64,000 nucleotides of DNA from Piscinibacter gummiphilus (GCF_032681285.1 NZ_CP136336.1:1537001-1601000), one strand, 5' to 3'. Shown: positions 26,901 to 36,424, numbered from the stretch's first letter. Program-made: numbers and translations. The notes: generated by a model from the letters alone, not told the origin.

Positions 26901-29177
26901 ATGACGACACTGCCCAGCTCCGCCCTGGCCGATGACGACATGCTCGTCCAGCCCAAGGTGCTGCTGGTCGACGACGACGAAGTCAATCTTCTGCTCACCG
27001 CCATCGCCCTGCGCGAGCGCGGCTTCTCCATCACCGAGGCCACGAGCGGCGAGCGTGCCATCCAGCTCTTGGCCGACTGGCTGCCCGACGTGGTGGTGCT
27101 CGATGCCCTGATGCCCGGGCTCGACGGCTTCCAGACCTGCGCCGAGTTGCGCAACCTGCCGGGCTTCGAATCGCTGCCGGTGCTGATGCTCACCGGCCTC
27201 GACGACGACGCCTCCATCACCCGCGCCTACGAGGCGGGCGCCACCGACTTCTTCGTCAAATCCACCCAGTGGAGCCTGCTCGCAGGCCGCCTGCGCTATT
27301 TGCTGCGCTCCTCGCGCACGCGGCTGGAGCTGGAGCGATCCAAGGCCAAGCTGGCCCGCGCCCAGGACCTGGCCCGCATGGGCAGCTTCGACTGGCGCGT
27401 GGGGCAGGGCAGCCCGGTGTTCTCGATCGAGGGCCTGCGCGTCTTCGGCATGGGTCCGGGTGACCAGGTGAGCATGCGCGGCTTGCTGCGCATGATCCCG
27501 AACGAAAACCGCGAAGGCTTCATGCTCGTGCTGCACGACGTCTTCCGTCACAGCTCGGTGCTGGCCACCGACCTGCCGGTGGTGCTGCCCGACGGGCGCC
27601 AGCAGCGCATCATCCACATCGAAGCAGAGCCTGAGTTCAACGAGCACGGCAACCTGTCGGGCTACACCGGCATCGTGCAGGACGTGACCGACCGGCGCAT
27701 GGCCGAAGACAAGATCCGGCACCTGGCGAACTTCGACGCGCTCACCGGCCTGCCCAATCGCCGCCAGCTGATCTGGCGCGCCGAACGGGCGCTGGAGCAC
27801 GCACGCCGCCTCAACCACCCCGTCGCGCTGCTGCTGATTGACCTTGACCGCTTCAAGGTCATCAACGACACCCTGGGCCACGGCGCGGGCGACGAGCTGC
27901 TGATGGAAGTCTCGCGCCGGCTGCGCTCGTGCGTGCGCCACTCCGACCAGGTGATGGAAACCTCGGTCGAGTCGATGGGTTCACGCTCGCACCGTTCGCT
28001 CGAAGCCGTGGGACGCCTGGGTGGCGATGAATTCGTGGCGCTTTTGCCCGAGGTGTCTGACGAGGCCGACGCCGAGCGTGTGGCCGACCGCATCCTCGAC
28101 GTGATGCGCGAGCCCATCTTCGTGGGCGGCCAGGAGTGTTTCGTCACCGCCTCGGTGGGGATTGCGATGTTCCCGCGCGATGGCGCGACGGTCGCCGACC
28201 TCATGCGCAACTCCGACGTGGCGATGTACTCGGTCAAGGCGCAGGGCCGCAACGCCGCGCTGCTCTATCGCCCGGCGCTGGCCGGCAAGGGCCGCGAGAA
28301 GCTGGAGCTGGAGAGCGCGCTGCACAAGGCCATCGAGCGCAACGAGCTGGTGCTGCACTACCAGCCCAAGGTCGACGTTCGCGGCGCCAAGATGGTGGGC
28401 GTGGAAGCGCTGATGCGCTGGCAGCGCGGCAGCATGCTGGTGCCGCCGGGCGACTTCATCCCGCTGGCTGAAGAAACCGGCCTCATCATTCCGCTCAGCG
28501 AATGGGCAATCCGCGAGGCAGCACGCCAGGCGCGGCTGTGGCAAGACAGCTTCGGCTTCGCCGACTCCATCGCGGTCAACCTGCCCAACCGCTTGTTCGA
28601 GCGCACCGACCTCGTGGAACACATCCACCAGGCCGTCACCAGCTACGGCGTGCCGCACCACGCGATCGAACTCGAGATCACCGAGACGGGCCTGATGAAG
28701 GACCTGCAGAACGTGATCCCGTCGTTGCACCGGCTCAACGAGATCGGCGTCGAGATCTCGATCGACGATTTCGGCACCGGCTACTCGTCGCTTGCGTACC
28801 TCACCACATTGCCGATCAGCGAGCTGAAGATCGACCGCTCCTTCGTGCGCGATCTCGGCATGACGCCGCAAAGCTCGGCCGTGGTCACCGCCATCATCGC
28901 GCTGGCCCGCTCGCTCGGCCTGCGCGTGATTGCCGAGGGCGTGGAAAACATGCGCCAGATGGAAGTGCTGCACCGCCTCGGCTGCGTGGTGATGCAGGGC
29001 TTCCTTTTCAGCAAGGCCCAGCCGCCCGACGTGCTGGAGCAGTGGCTCGAGCAGACCGTGCTGCCGCGCAAGGCGCCGTGGATCGTCAACGCCGACGAAT
29101 CCACCGCGGCCGAGTCGCTGCGGGCGGCGATCGAGGCACGTTCGCGCTTCGGCACGCCGCAGGGCGGCAACGTCTGA
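26901..29177 (+). CDS. REC-PAS-GGDEF-EAL c-di-GMP regulator
   Basis: This 758-residue response regulator has REC (1-130, phospho-acceptor Asp68 in VVVLDALMPG), a PAS/PAC region (150-275), a GGDEF domain with intact GGDEF at 374-378, and an EAL domain starting EAL 502-504. The EAL metal and catalytic residues are present (ITETGLM, IDDFGTGYSSLAYL, IDRSFV, AEGVEN, QGFLF). It can in principle both make and degrade c-di-GMP, with phosphorylation by the upstream hybrid kinase setting the balance. An insertion of about 15 residues separates the RHSD I-site-like element from GGDEF, so product inhibition there is doubtful. ATG 26901 is preferred over the in-frame GTG at 26889. Confidence 0.93.
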   Translation: MTTLPSSALADDDMLVQPKVLLVDDDEVNLLLTAIALRERGFSITEATSGERAIQLLADWLPDVVVLDALMPGLDGFQTCAELRNLPGFESLPVLMLTGLDDDASITRAYEAGATDFFVKSTQWSLLAGRLRYLLRSSRTRLELERSKAKLARAQDLARMGSFDWRVGQGSPVFSIEGLRVFGMGPGDQVSMRGLLRMIPNENREGFMLVLHDVFRHSSVLATDLPVVLPDGRQQRIIHIEAEPEFNEHGNLSGYTGIVQDVTDRRMAEDKIRHLANFDALTGLPNRRQLIWRAERALEHARRLNHPVALLLIDLDRFKVINDTLGHGAGDELLMEVSRRLRSCVRHSDQVMETSVESMGSRSHRSLEAVGRLGGDEFVALLPEVSDEADAERVADRILDVMREPIFVGGQECFVTASVGIAMFPRDGATVADLMRNSDVAMYSVKAQGRNAALLYRPALAGKGREKLELESALHKAIERNELVLHYQPKVDVRGAKMVGVEALMRWQRGSMLVPPGDFIPLAEETGLIIPLSEWAIREAARQARLWQDSFGFADSIAVNLPNRLFERTDLVEHIHQAVTSYGVPHHAIELEITETGLMKDLQNVIPSLHRLNEIGVEISIDDFGTGYSSLAYLTTLPISELKIDRSFVRDLGMTPQSSAVVTAIIALARSLGLRVIAEGVENMRQMEVLHRLGCVVMQGFLFSKAQPPDVLEQWLEQTVLPRKAPWIVNADESTAAESLRAAIEARSRFGTPQGGNV

Positions 29178-29196
29178 GCTTTCTCTTTCCCGTTTG

Positions 29197-30894
29197 ATGG
29201 ACATGACCAATCCGCCGCGCGCCGAGGCCGTGCCGGCCGCGCTCGCCAAAGCGGCGCTGCGCCGGCTGGTGATGGACAAGCAGGAGCCCACGCCCGAGAA
29301 CTACGCGCGTGCCTACCACCAGGAAGCTGGCACCACGCCGCCCGCCGGGCCGCCGGCCGCGGGCACCGTGGGCGAGAAGGAAGAGTCGGCCGCGCAGGCC
29401 GATGCGCTCGCCAAGCTCATCGAGCGGGTGGTGCGCGGTGTGCAGCGCGGCGGCCGCCAGTGGACCACCGCCCGCAAGAAAGACAGCCTGCAGCGTGTGC
29501 TCTCCAGCTCGCGCAGCGACGTCAACCGCCTGCAGCAGCGCCTGAACCAGCTGATCAACGGCTGGGAGAGCGACACCATCGATGGTGCCGTCGACCCCGA
29601 AGCGGCGGCGATGGAGGTCGAACAGCCGTGGTCTGACCCGACGCAGCCCGCGCCGCTGGTGGAGCTGCCAAGCGGTGCACCGGCCGCGGCGTCCGACAGC
29701 ACGCCCATCTGGCACGACGTGATGCAGGCCCTGAGTGGCACCTTGCAGCAGGCGCTGCCGGCGCCCCCCGCGCCGAGCGCAGAGCTGTCGGATGAACTCG
29801 CCGCCCTCGTGCGGCGCATCCGCGAGCGTGGCCCGACCGTCGGGCAGAGCGACGAGCTCGACCAGCTCTGCAAGCGCGCCACGCGCGCCCTGGCCCACCG
29901 TCAGCACCTGATCGAGCAGCTCGGCACCTTGTGCGGCGAGCTCACCGCGAGCCTCGTCGAGCTGGCCGAAGACCAGAGCTGGGCCCAAGGCCAGAGCGAA
30001 GCCATGCGCGACGAGATCGGCCAGGGCCTCACCTCGCGCAGCGTGAAGTCGGTGAGCGAGCTGCTGCACCACACGCGCGAGCACCAGAAGCAGCTGCGCA
30101 TAGAGCGGACCAAGGCGCAAGACCAGCTCAAGCAGCTCATCACCCGCATGCTGGCCGAGCTGGGTGAACTCGGCTCGCAGACCGGCCGCTTCCACGAGAA
30201 CATCGGCCGCTATGCCGACGTGATCGAGCGCGCCGACTCGCTGGAAAGCCTGGCCGGCGTGGTGCGCGAGATGGTGGAGGAAAGCCGCACCGTGCAGTCG
30301 CTGGTGAAGGTCGCGCAAGGCAAGCTGCAATACGAACACGAGCGGGCCACCGATCTTTCGGAGCGTGTGGTCGAGCTCGAGACCGAGCTGCGCCGCCTGT
30401 CGGAAGAAGTGTCGACCGACCAGCTCACCAAGATCGCCAACCGGCGCGGCCTCTTGCAGGCGTTCGACGCCGAGCGTGCGCGCCAGGGCCGCGATGGCTC
30501 CACGCTGTCGATCGGCCTGCTCGACATCGACAACTTCAAGAAGCTCAATGACGAACTCGGCCACAACGCGGGTGACGTGGCGCTCAAGTCGCTCGCCGAG
30601 GTGGTGAGCAAGACCCTGCGCCCCACCGACATGGTGGCCCGCTACGGCGGCGAGGAGTTCGTGGTGCTGCTGCCCAACACGCCGGTGAACGAAGGCGAGC
30701 AGATCCTGACGCGTTTGCAGCGTTCCTTGTCCGGTGGGCTCTTCATGCACGAAGACAAGCGCATCTTCGTCACCTTCTCGGCGGGCGTGACGGCCTATCG
30801 GCCGGGCGAGCGCATCGAGGTGGCGCTCGAGCGCGCCGACGAGGCCTTGTACGAGGCCAAGCGCACCGGCAAGAACCGCACCTGCATCAACTAG
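29197..30894 (+). CDS. cytoplasmic diguanylate cyclase with long helical N-terminus
   Basis: The 565-residue product has no membrane segment. Residues 1-45 hold a short conserved-looking helix (ALAKAALRRLVMDKQEPTPE, ENYARAY). A Pro/Ala-rich linker and about 200 residues of predicted helix or coiled coil follow. The C-terminal GGDEF domain has GGEEF at 484-488 and an RPTD I-site five residues upstream, so it should be active and product-inhibited. It follows the REC-PAS-GGDEF-EAL gene by 19 bp and is probably in the same transcript. The N-terminal pattern resembles that of other betaproteobacterial GGDEF proteins of unknown input. Confidence 0.9.
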   Translation: MDMTNPPRAEAVPAALAKAALRRLVMDKQEPTPENYARAYHQEAGTTPPAGPPAAGTVGEKEESAAQADALAKLIERVVRGVQRGGRQWTTARKKDSLQRVLSSSRSDVNRLQQRLNQLINGWESDTIDGAVDPEAAAMEVEQPWSDPTQPAPLVELPSGAPAAASDSTPIWHDVMQALSGTLQQALPAPPAPSAELSDELAALVRRIRERGPTVGQSDELDQLCKRATRALAHRQHLIEQLGTLCGELTASLVELAEDQSWAQGQSEAMRDEIGQGLTSRSVKSVSELLHHTREHQKQLRIERTKAQDQLKQLITRMLAELGELGSQTGRFHENIGRYADVIERADSLESLAGVVREMVEESRTVQSLVKVAQGKLQYEHERATDLSERVVELETELRRLSEEVSTDQLTKIANRRGLLQAFDAERARQGRDGSTLSIGLLDIDNFKKLNDELGHNAGDVALKSLAEVVSKTLRPTDMVARYGGEEFVVLLPNTPVNEGEQILTRLQRSLSGGLFMHEDKRIFVTFSAGVTAYRPGERIEVALERADEALYEAKRTGKNRTCIN

Positions 30895-30946
30895 AGGGCT
30901 TTGGCAGCCACGGCATGATCGAGTCTCCGACCCGAAGGAGAACATC

Positions 30947-31549
30947 ATGCGTGCTGTCCTGATTCCGCTTGCGGGCCTTGCGGTCCTCGCAGGCTGCGCG
31001 ACCAACCCGCTCGACGCGCAGTGGGCCGACCCGCAGCTCACCGCCAATGCGCCGTTGAAAGGCGCCCGCGTGCTCGTGGTCTGCGAAGCGCAGGACGAGG
31101 TGCTGCGCCGCATCTGCCAGGACAGCGTGGGGGCCGAGCTGACCAAAGTCGGCGTGTCGCCCGTGGCGGCGCCCGACGTGGGGGCCAGCACCTCGGCACC
31201 CGGTGGGCCCGCGCCCTATGTGAGCGCGGCGCGGGCGGCCAATGCGAAGGCAGTGCTCGTGACCTCGATCGCGCCGGGCGCAAGCGTCGCGCGGTCCGGC
31301 TTCACGGTCGGGCTGGGCGTGGGTGGTTTCGGCGGCGGCGTGGGGGGCGGGGTCGGCGTCTCGGCCCCGATCGGCGGCACGCGGGTGGCCACCAGCTACG
31401 CCGCCAACGCCTCGCTCACGGATGTGGCGAGCGGCCGGCTCATGTGGACGGCCCGCGCCAGCGAGCCTGCTTCGGAGGTCACGAGCGCCCAGGTGGCGAA
31501 CTTGGCGAAGAAGGTGGTGGAGGGGGCGGGCCAGTCGAAGTTGTACTGA
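30947..31549 (+). CDS. predicted lipoprotein of unknown function
   Basis: The 200-residue protein has a lipoprotein signal (AGLAVLAGC, Cys17) behind a clear AAGGAG site. The mature part starts with a Rossmann-like strand (GARVLVVCEAQDEVLRRICQ), then AKAVLVTSIA, a glycine-rich stretch (VGGFGGGVGGGVGV) and ASLTDVASGRLMWTARA. The last element resembles DUF4136-like or penicillin-binding-protein-activator-like lipoproteins that carry a TDxxSGxLxW motif. No function can be given. It is monocistronic, followed by tRNA-Ser on the other strand. Confidence 0.75.
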   Translation: MRAVLIPLAGLAVLAGCATNPLDAQWADPQLTANAPLKGARVLVVCEAQDEVLRRICQDSVGAELTKVGVSPVAAPDVGASTSAPGGPAPYVSAARAANAKAVLVTSIAPGASVARSGFTVGLGVGGFGGGVGGGVGVSAPIGGTRVATSYAANASLTDVASGRLMWTARASEPASEVTSAQVANLAKKVVEGAGQSKLY

Positions 31550-31555
31550 ACTGAC

Positions 31556-31645
31556 TGGCGGAAGCGGTGAGATTCGAACTCACGGATGGGTTCCCCCATC
31601 GCTGGTTTTCAAGACCAGTGCCTTAAACCGCTCGGCCACGCTTCC
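31556..31645 (-). tRNA. tRNA-Ser (anticodon UGA), CCA encoded
   Basis: The minus strand from 31645 folds as a class II tRNA: acceptor GGAAGCG/CGCTTCC, D arm TGGCCGAGCGGTTTAAGGC, anticodon arm CTGGTCTTGAAAACCAG with anticodon TGA, a long variable arm (GATGGGGGAACCCATC) and T arm with GTTCGAATC. The CCA end is encoded at 31556-31558. It reads UCA codons. Confidence 0.97.
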
Positions 31646-31667
31646 CGAAAGAAGACCGCGATTGTAG

Positions 31668-32489
31668 TCAGCCAGGCTTCTGTGCCTGCTCGCACTCGAC
31701 CTGAATCACCTCGCGCGTGTCGCCATCGAGCCGCACCGCGGTGAGTTGTCCGCCCCACACGCAGCCGGTGTCGAGCGCCAGCAGGTCGGGCCGGTTGACG
31801 AGGCCGAGCGTGGACCAATGGCCGAAGGCGATGGGCACGCCCTCGGTCTGGCGGCCTGGGGCGTCGAACCAGGGGTAGAGCCCGGGCGGGGCATCGGCCG
31901 AGCCGTCCTTGGTGTCGAAGTCGAGCGTGCCGTCGGCTTCGACGAAGCGGATGCGCGTGAGCGTGTTGACGGCGAAGCGCAAGCGGTCGTCGCCCTGCAG
32001 TGCGTCGTCCCAGCGGGCGGGCCGGTTGCCGTACATGACCTGCAGGAAGTCGTGCAGGTCTTGTGACCGCAGGCGGGCCTCGACTTCGCCGGCAAGCTGC
32101 AGCGTGGTGGCAAGGCTCCACTGCGGCACGACGCCGGCGTGCACCATCAGCCAGCCGCGGGCGTGCGCCGCCATGCGTTGCTGGCGCAACCAGGTGACGA
32201 GGGCGTCGCGGTCGGGGGCGGCCAGCAGGTCGTCGAGCGTGTCCTGGCGGCCGGTGCGCCGCACGCCGTGTGCCACCGCGAGGAAGTGGAGGTCATGATT
32301 TCCTAGCAGGCAGGTGGCCGAGGGGCCCAAGGCCTGCAGTCGGCGCAGCGTCTGCAGGGAGGCTGGCCCCCGGTTGACGAGATCGCCCAGCACATAGGCG
32401 TGGTCGCGGGAGGGGGTGAAGCCGACTTCGGCGAGCAGCCGGTCGAGGGCGTCGCAGCAGCCTTGCAGGTCGCCAATCAGGTAGTCCAT
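31668..32489 (-). CDS. apaH: ApaH, symmetrical diadenosine tetraphosphatase
   Basis: The 273-residue protein begins MDYLIGDLQGCCDALDRLLA and has the calcineurin-like phosphoesterase motifs GDLQG, YVLGDLVNRGP and LLGNHDLH, with later metal histidines in MVHAGV and GHWS. It cleaves Ap4A into two ADP and also decaps Np4-capped RNA. Length matches ApaH. It is divergent from the CorC-like gene across an 84-bp gap. Confidence 0.95.
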   Translation of the reverse strand: MDYLIGDLQGCCDALDRLLAEVGFTPSRDHAYVLGDLVNRGPASLQTLRRLQALGPSATCLLGNHDLHFLAVAHGVRRTGRQDTLDDLLAAPDRDALVTWLRQQRMAAHARGWLMVHAGVVPQWSLATTLQLAGEVEARLRSQDLHDFLQVMYGNRPARWDDALQGDDRLRFAVNTLTRIRFVEADGTLDFDTKDGSADAPPGLYPWFDAPGRQTEGVPIAFGHWSTLGLVNRPDLLALDTGCVWGGQLTAVRLDGDTREVIQVECEQAQKPG

Positions 32490-32573
32490 GTCGGCATTTT
32501 CGCCGGGGAGAAGAACGACTCTGCTACGCTTTGCCGCTTGTTCAACAGCCGCGTTCCGGGTGAGGCCCGGTGC

Positions 32574-33875
32574 ATGGACATCGCGCTACTCGTCTTCCTG
32601 ATCCTTCTCAACGGGTTGTTTGCCATGTCGGAAATGGCGCTCACTGCCAGCCGGCGGGCGCGCTTGCAGGTGATGGTGGAAACCGGCGACAAGGGCGCCC
32701 AGGTGGCGATGGACCTCCACGAGAACCCGACGAAATTCCTGTCGACCGTGCAGATCGGCATCACCTCCATCGGCGTGCTGAACGGCATCGTGGGCGAGGG
32801 GGCGTTCTCCGAGCCGCTGGGCCGCTGGCTGACCGAAAGCTTCAGCGTGAGCCCGCGCGCGGCCGGCTTGTCGGCCACGGCGCTGGTGGTGGTCATCATC
32901 ACCTTCCTCACCATCATCTTCGGCGAGCTCGTGCCCAAGCGCCTGGGGCAGATGTACCCCGAGGCCGTGGCGCGGCTGGTGGCCTACCCGATGGAGTGGC
33001 TCTCGCTGATCGCGCGGCCGTTCGTGAAGGTGCTGTCGTGGTGCACCGAGGCCACGCTGCGCCTGCTGGGCATTCGAGGGGGGCCTGCCCGCTCCGTCAC
33101 GGAAGAAGAGATCGCGGCCCAGCTCGAAGAGGGGCTGGATGCCGGCGTGATCGAAGCGCAGGAGCACCAGATGGTGCGCAACGTGTTCCGCCTCGACGAC
33201 CGCACCGTCGGCTCGATGATGATCCCGCGCACCGACATCGCCTGGCTCGACGCCACCGCCTCGGCCGACGAGGTGCGCCGCGCCATCGAGACGCAGGAAC
33301 ACTCGCGCTACCCGGTATGCCGCGGCGGGCTGACCGACGTGCTGGGCGTGGTGTCGGCGCAGACGCTCCTTCAGCAGCAGTTGCTCGGCCAGCCGCTGAC
33401 GCTCACCGACAAGCTGCAGCCGCCCGTCTTCGTGCCCGAGACGCTGACCGGCATGGAGCTCCTGGAGCAGTTCCGCGTGTCGAGCGCGCAGCTGGTGTTC
33501 GTCGTCGACGAATACGGCGAGGTGCAGGGCGTGATCACCGTGCGCGACGTGCTGGAGGCCATCACCGGCGAGTTCACCACCCCCGCGGCCGACAATGCCT
33601 GGGCGGTGAGGCGCCATGACGGCAGCTGGCTCTTCGACGGTCTGATCCCCGTGCCCGAGCTGAAAGACCGGCTCGACCTGAAAGAGCTGCCGGAAGAAGA
33701 CCGTGGCCGCTACAACACCCTGGCCGGCATGGTGATGCTGCTCCTGGGCCGCCTGCCGCAGACGGCCGATGCGGTGGAATGGGAGGGCTGGCGCTTCGAG
33801 GTGGTCGACCTCGATGGCAAACGGGTCGACAAGGTGCTGGCCACCGCACTGCAGGCCAGCGACGTGTCGGCCTGA
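32574..33875 (+). CDS. CorC/HlyC-family CNNM-type transport protein
   Basis: The 433-residue protein has an N-terminal DUF21/CNNM domain with membrane helices (ALLVFLILLNGLFAMSEMAL, and ALVVVIITFLTIIFGELVPK with the conserved GELVPK). A CBS pair follows (about 205-335: MIPRTDIAWLD, VDEYGEVQGVITVRDVLEAI), then a C-terminal CorC_HlyC domain (350-430). Family members are linked to magnesium/cobalt efflux; older annotation calls them hemolysins. ATG 32574 is chosen because it opens directly on the first helix; the frame extends upstream across the apaH start. Confidence 0.9.
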   Translation: MDIALLVFLILLNGLFAMSEMALTASRRARLQVMVETGDKGAQVAMDLHENPTKFLSTVQIGITSIGVLNGIVGEGAFSEPLGRWLTESFSVSPRAAGLSATALVVVIITFLTIIFGELVPKRLGQMYPEAVARLVAYPMEWLSLIARPFVKVLSWCTEATLRLLGIRGGPARSVTEEEIAAQLEEGLDAGVIEAQEHQMVRNVFRLDDRTVGSMMIPRTDIAWLDATASADEVRRAIETQEHSRYPVCRGGLTDVLGVVSAQTLLQQQLLGQPLTLTDKLQPPVFVPETLTGMELLEQFRVSSAQLVFVVDEYGEVQGVITVRDVLEAITGEFTTPAADNAWAVRRHDGSWLFDGLIPVPELKDRLDLKELPEEDRGRYNTLAGMVMLLLGRLPQTADAVEWEGWRFEVVDLDGKRVDKVLATALQASDVSA

Positions 33876-33908
33876 AGCTGGTGGCCGACGCTTGCAGCAT
33901 TGCCCGGC

Positions 33909-35630
33909 ATGAAGAACCCGCAATCGCCTTACGCGACGCCGCCGCTCGACGAGCTGCTGCGCCAGGCTGAAGACGCCGCCGGGCGCGACGAGCACGCCCG
34001 CGGCATCGAGCTGGCGCTGCGGGCCGAGGCGCTTGCGCGCGAAGCGCACGACAAGGTCAGCCTCACCCGCGCGCTGCGCCTCCTGGTGATGTTCAACAGC
34101 CGCGAAGGCCTGGCCGAGCAGGCCATCGCGGCGGGCCAGGCGGTGCTGCCCATGCTGCGCGAGGCCGGCGACGACGCTGCGCGCGCCGACGTGCTGTGCG
34201 ACATGGCCATGGCCTTCCTCGACCTCGGCCTCAACCAGGAAGCGCTCGACCATGTGAGCGAAAGCGTGGAGGCAGCGCGAGCCTGTGGCGACGCCCGGCT
34301 GCTGTGCCTCGCCTACAACCGCATCGGCCTCGCCAAGGCGCACCTGGGGCGCTTCGAGGAGGCCGAGCGCTTCCTTGCCGAATCGCTCGCGATGGCGCGC
34401 GAGATGGGCAGCGAGGAGGAAACCTACCGCGCGCTCACCAACCTCGGCGTGGTGGCCTCCGATGCGTTCGATGCCTGCGAGTCGCGCGCCGACGTCGCCG
34501 GCGCCCGCGAGGCCATCGACCGCGCCAAGCGCCATGGCGAAGAGGCGCTGATCCTCGCGCGCACCTCGGGCAACGCCTATCGAGAGGCGCTGACGCTGTC
34601 CAACCTCGGCCGCTACCTCGGCGTGAGCGGGCAGGACAAGGCGGCGTTCGTGCTGCTCGACCGCGCCCGCGCGCTGGCGCTGGAGCACGGCCACCGTTCG
34701 CTGGGCCTGGCCTGCGAGGGCAACCGGGCCGAGCTGCTGGTGCGGCTGGGGCGGCATGACGACGCCATCGCCATCCTCAACGAAGCGCTGGGTGGCGCGC
34801 AGGAGCTGTACGCCAACTCGATGGTGCAGGACATGCACCGCCACCTCTACCTCGCACACAAGGCGCGGGGCGACTTCGCCGAAGCGCTGGCGCACCACGA
34901 GCGCTACCACGCGCTCACGCGCGAGCAGCTCGAGCAGCGCAACGACGCGCAGTCGCGCCTCATGATGAACCGGCTCGAGCTCGACCAAGCCCGCTTCGGC
35001 GCCGAGCGCTCGCGCATGGAGGCCGAGTTGCAGCGCGTGCGCGCCGAGCAGATGGCCGCCGAAGCCGAACGCCTGCAGGCGCAGACCCGCGAGCTTCGCC
35101 GCTACGTGCTGGCCGACCCGCTCACCGGCCTCGGCAACCGGCGCCAGGTCGAGCGCGAGCTGCCCCGCCTGTTGCAGCACAGCGCCCGCACCGGCGAGCC
35201 GATCGCCGCCGCGATGCTCGACCTCGACCACTTCAAGCGCGTGAACGACCAACACGGCCACGCGGTCGGCGACGCGGTGCTCACGGCCACTGCCGATCTT
35301 TTCCGTGCCCGCGTGCGCGGTGGCGACCTCATCGCCCGCATGGGCGGCGAGGAGTTCCTCATCGTATTCGCCCACGCCTCTGCCGCCTGGGCCCGCGAGG
35401 CCTGCGAGCGGCTGCGCCAGGCGGTGCAAGACCACGACTGGGCCGGGGTGTCACCGGGTCTTGCAGTCACCGTCAGCATCGGCCTGTGCGTGCGCGCAGC
35501 GCCGGTCGAAGCGACCCAGCTCATCGAGCAGGCCGATGCGGCCTTGTACGAGGCCAAGAAGGGCGGCCGCAACCGGGTCGTGGTGGCCGACTCCTACGAC
35601 CCCGGCGCGCCGCAGCAGAGGCTTCTTTGA
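33909..35630 (+). CDS. TPR-containing diguanylate cyclase
   Basis: The 573-residue cytoplasmic protein has about six tetratricopeptide-like units at 10-340 (such as CLAYNRIGLAKAHLGRFEEA and ALTLSNLGRYLGVSGQDKAA). A coiled coil follows (about 355-400), then a GGDEF domain with GGEEF at 479-483 and an RGGD I-site five residues before it. It should be an active, feedback-inhibited c-di-GMP synthase whose TPR part binds a protein partner. It stands 33 bp after the CorC-like gene. Confidence 0.92.
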   Translation: MKNPQSPYATPPLDELLRQAEDAAGRDEHARGIELALRAEALAREAHDKVSLTRALRLLVMFNSREGLAEQAIAAGQAVLPMLREAGDDAARADVLCDMAMAFLDLGLNQEALDHVSESVEAARACGDARLLCLAYNRIGLAKAHLGRFEEAERFLAESLAMAREMGSEEETYRALTNLGVVASDAFDACESRADVAGAREAIDRAKRHGEEALILARTSGNAYREALTLSNLGRYLGVSGQDKAAFVLLDRARALALEHGHRSLGLACEGNRAELLVRLGRHDDAIAILNEALGGAQELYANSMVQDMHRHLYLAHKARGDFAEALAHHERYHALTREQLEQRNDAQSRLMMNRLELDQARFGAERSRMEAELQRVRAEQMAAEAERLQAQTRELRRYVLADPLTGLGNRRQVERELPRLLQHSARTGEPIAAAMLDLDHFKRVNDQHGHAVGDAVLTATADLFRARVRGGDLIARMGGEEFLIVFAHASAAWAREACERLRQAVQDHDWAGVSPGLAVTVSIGLCVRAAPVEATQLIEQADAALYEAKKGGRNRVVVADSYDPGAPQQRLL

Positions 35631-35737
35631 ACGACGGGAATGCGGTCGGCGTGAATTGAGCCGCATCCAGCCCGTTACTTGGTGTCAAGCCGGCGCCGAT
35701 TGGGACGAAAAATCGGGTTCAGCCTGGAGAGCCCCAC

Positions 35738-36013
35738 ATGTCCGCCCACACCGCCGCCGAAATGAACGCCATCACCTTCCGCGAAGGGCTGCTGGCGCCC
35801 GAGCCCATGCCGCGCTTCGTCGCCTTGCATGCGCTGGAAGAGGAGATCGAGCACTCGCAGGGCAGCGATGCCGCTCTGGCGAGCGCCGCAGCCCGTTTCG
35901 TCGAGCGCGGCATCCCGTACTACAACGTGCAGGACCCGCACTACCAGGCGTGGGTCAGCAAGGCCGTGTCGTACTGGGAAAAGCTGCACGGCGGCGCGGC
36001 GCGCGCCAGCTGA
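35738..36013 (+). CDS. small hypothetical protein
   Basis: The 91-residue ORF has a GGAGAG ribosome site and host-like codon use. It is acidic and probably helical (FVALHALEEEIEHSQGSDAA, ALASAAARFVERG), ending in a Tyr/Trp-rich segment (YYNVQDPHYQAW). There is no signal peptide or membrane helix and I recognise no family. It lies in its own short interval between a diguanylate cyclase and a convergent VanZ gene. Confidence 0.6.
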   Translation: MSAHTAAEMNAITFREGLLAPEPMPRFVALHALEEEIEHSQGSDAALASAAARFVERGIPYYNVQDPHYQAWVSKAVSYWEKLHGGAARAS

Positions 36014-36022
36014 GGCGCAGGC

Positions 36023-36424
36023 TCAGCGCCGTGAGGTCACGGCGCTGCGCAGCGGCAGCGTGACCAGCACGCCCGCCGCGATGCCGACACTGTCGGCCAG
36101 AAGATCCGCCCACTCGCAGCTGCGCCCTGGCACGAAGGCCTGCACCACCTCGATGCCCGCGCCGAAGGCGAGCAGGCCCACGATGACGAGCCACACGCCG
36201 CGCCCGGGCCGCGGGAACGCCAGGCAGGCGGTGAAGGTCAGCGCGAGAAACGCCAGCGAGTGATTCGCCTTGTCCCACCACGCAGTCGCCAGTTGTGGCG
36301 GTGTGGGGGTGAACGCGAGATAGCACACCACGCCCACCAGCAGCGCAAGCAGCAGCTGCCAGCCACGGTTCGCCTGGAGGATGCGGGTCAGGGCCCGAAG
36401 GCGAAGGGGAGCAAGTGAACTCAT
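36023..36424 (-). CDS. VanZ-family small membrane protein
   Basis: The 133-residue protein has four membrane helices (about 22-40, 58-70, 78-97, 112-127). The VanZ-like pattern is TAWWDKANHSLAFLALTF, then GAGIEVVQAFVPGRSCEWADLLADSVGIAAG, here with the conserved D-K-x-x-H and E-x-x-Q...R...D-x-x-D residues. Function is unknown outside glycopeptide-resistance clusters, and no such cluster is here. The start is taken at the ATG at 36424; the open frame extends through the tRNA-Thr gene and is not credible there. Confidence 0.82.
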   Translation of the reverse strand: MSSLAPLRLRALTRILQANRGWQLLLALLVGVVCYLAFTPTPPQLATAWWDKANHSLAFLALTFTACLAFPRPGRGVWLVIVGLLAFGAGIEVVQAFVPGRSCEWADLLADSVGIAAGVLVTLPLRSAVTSRR

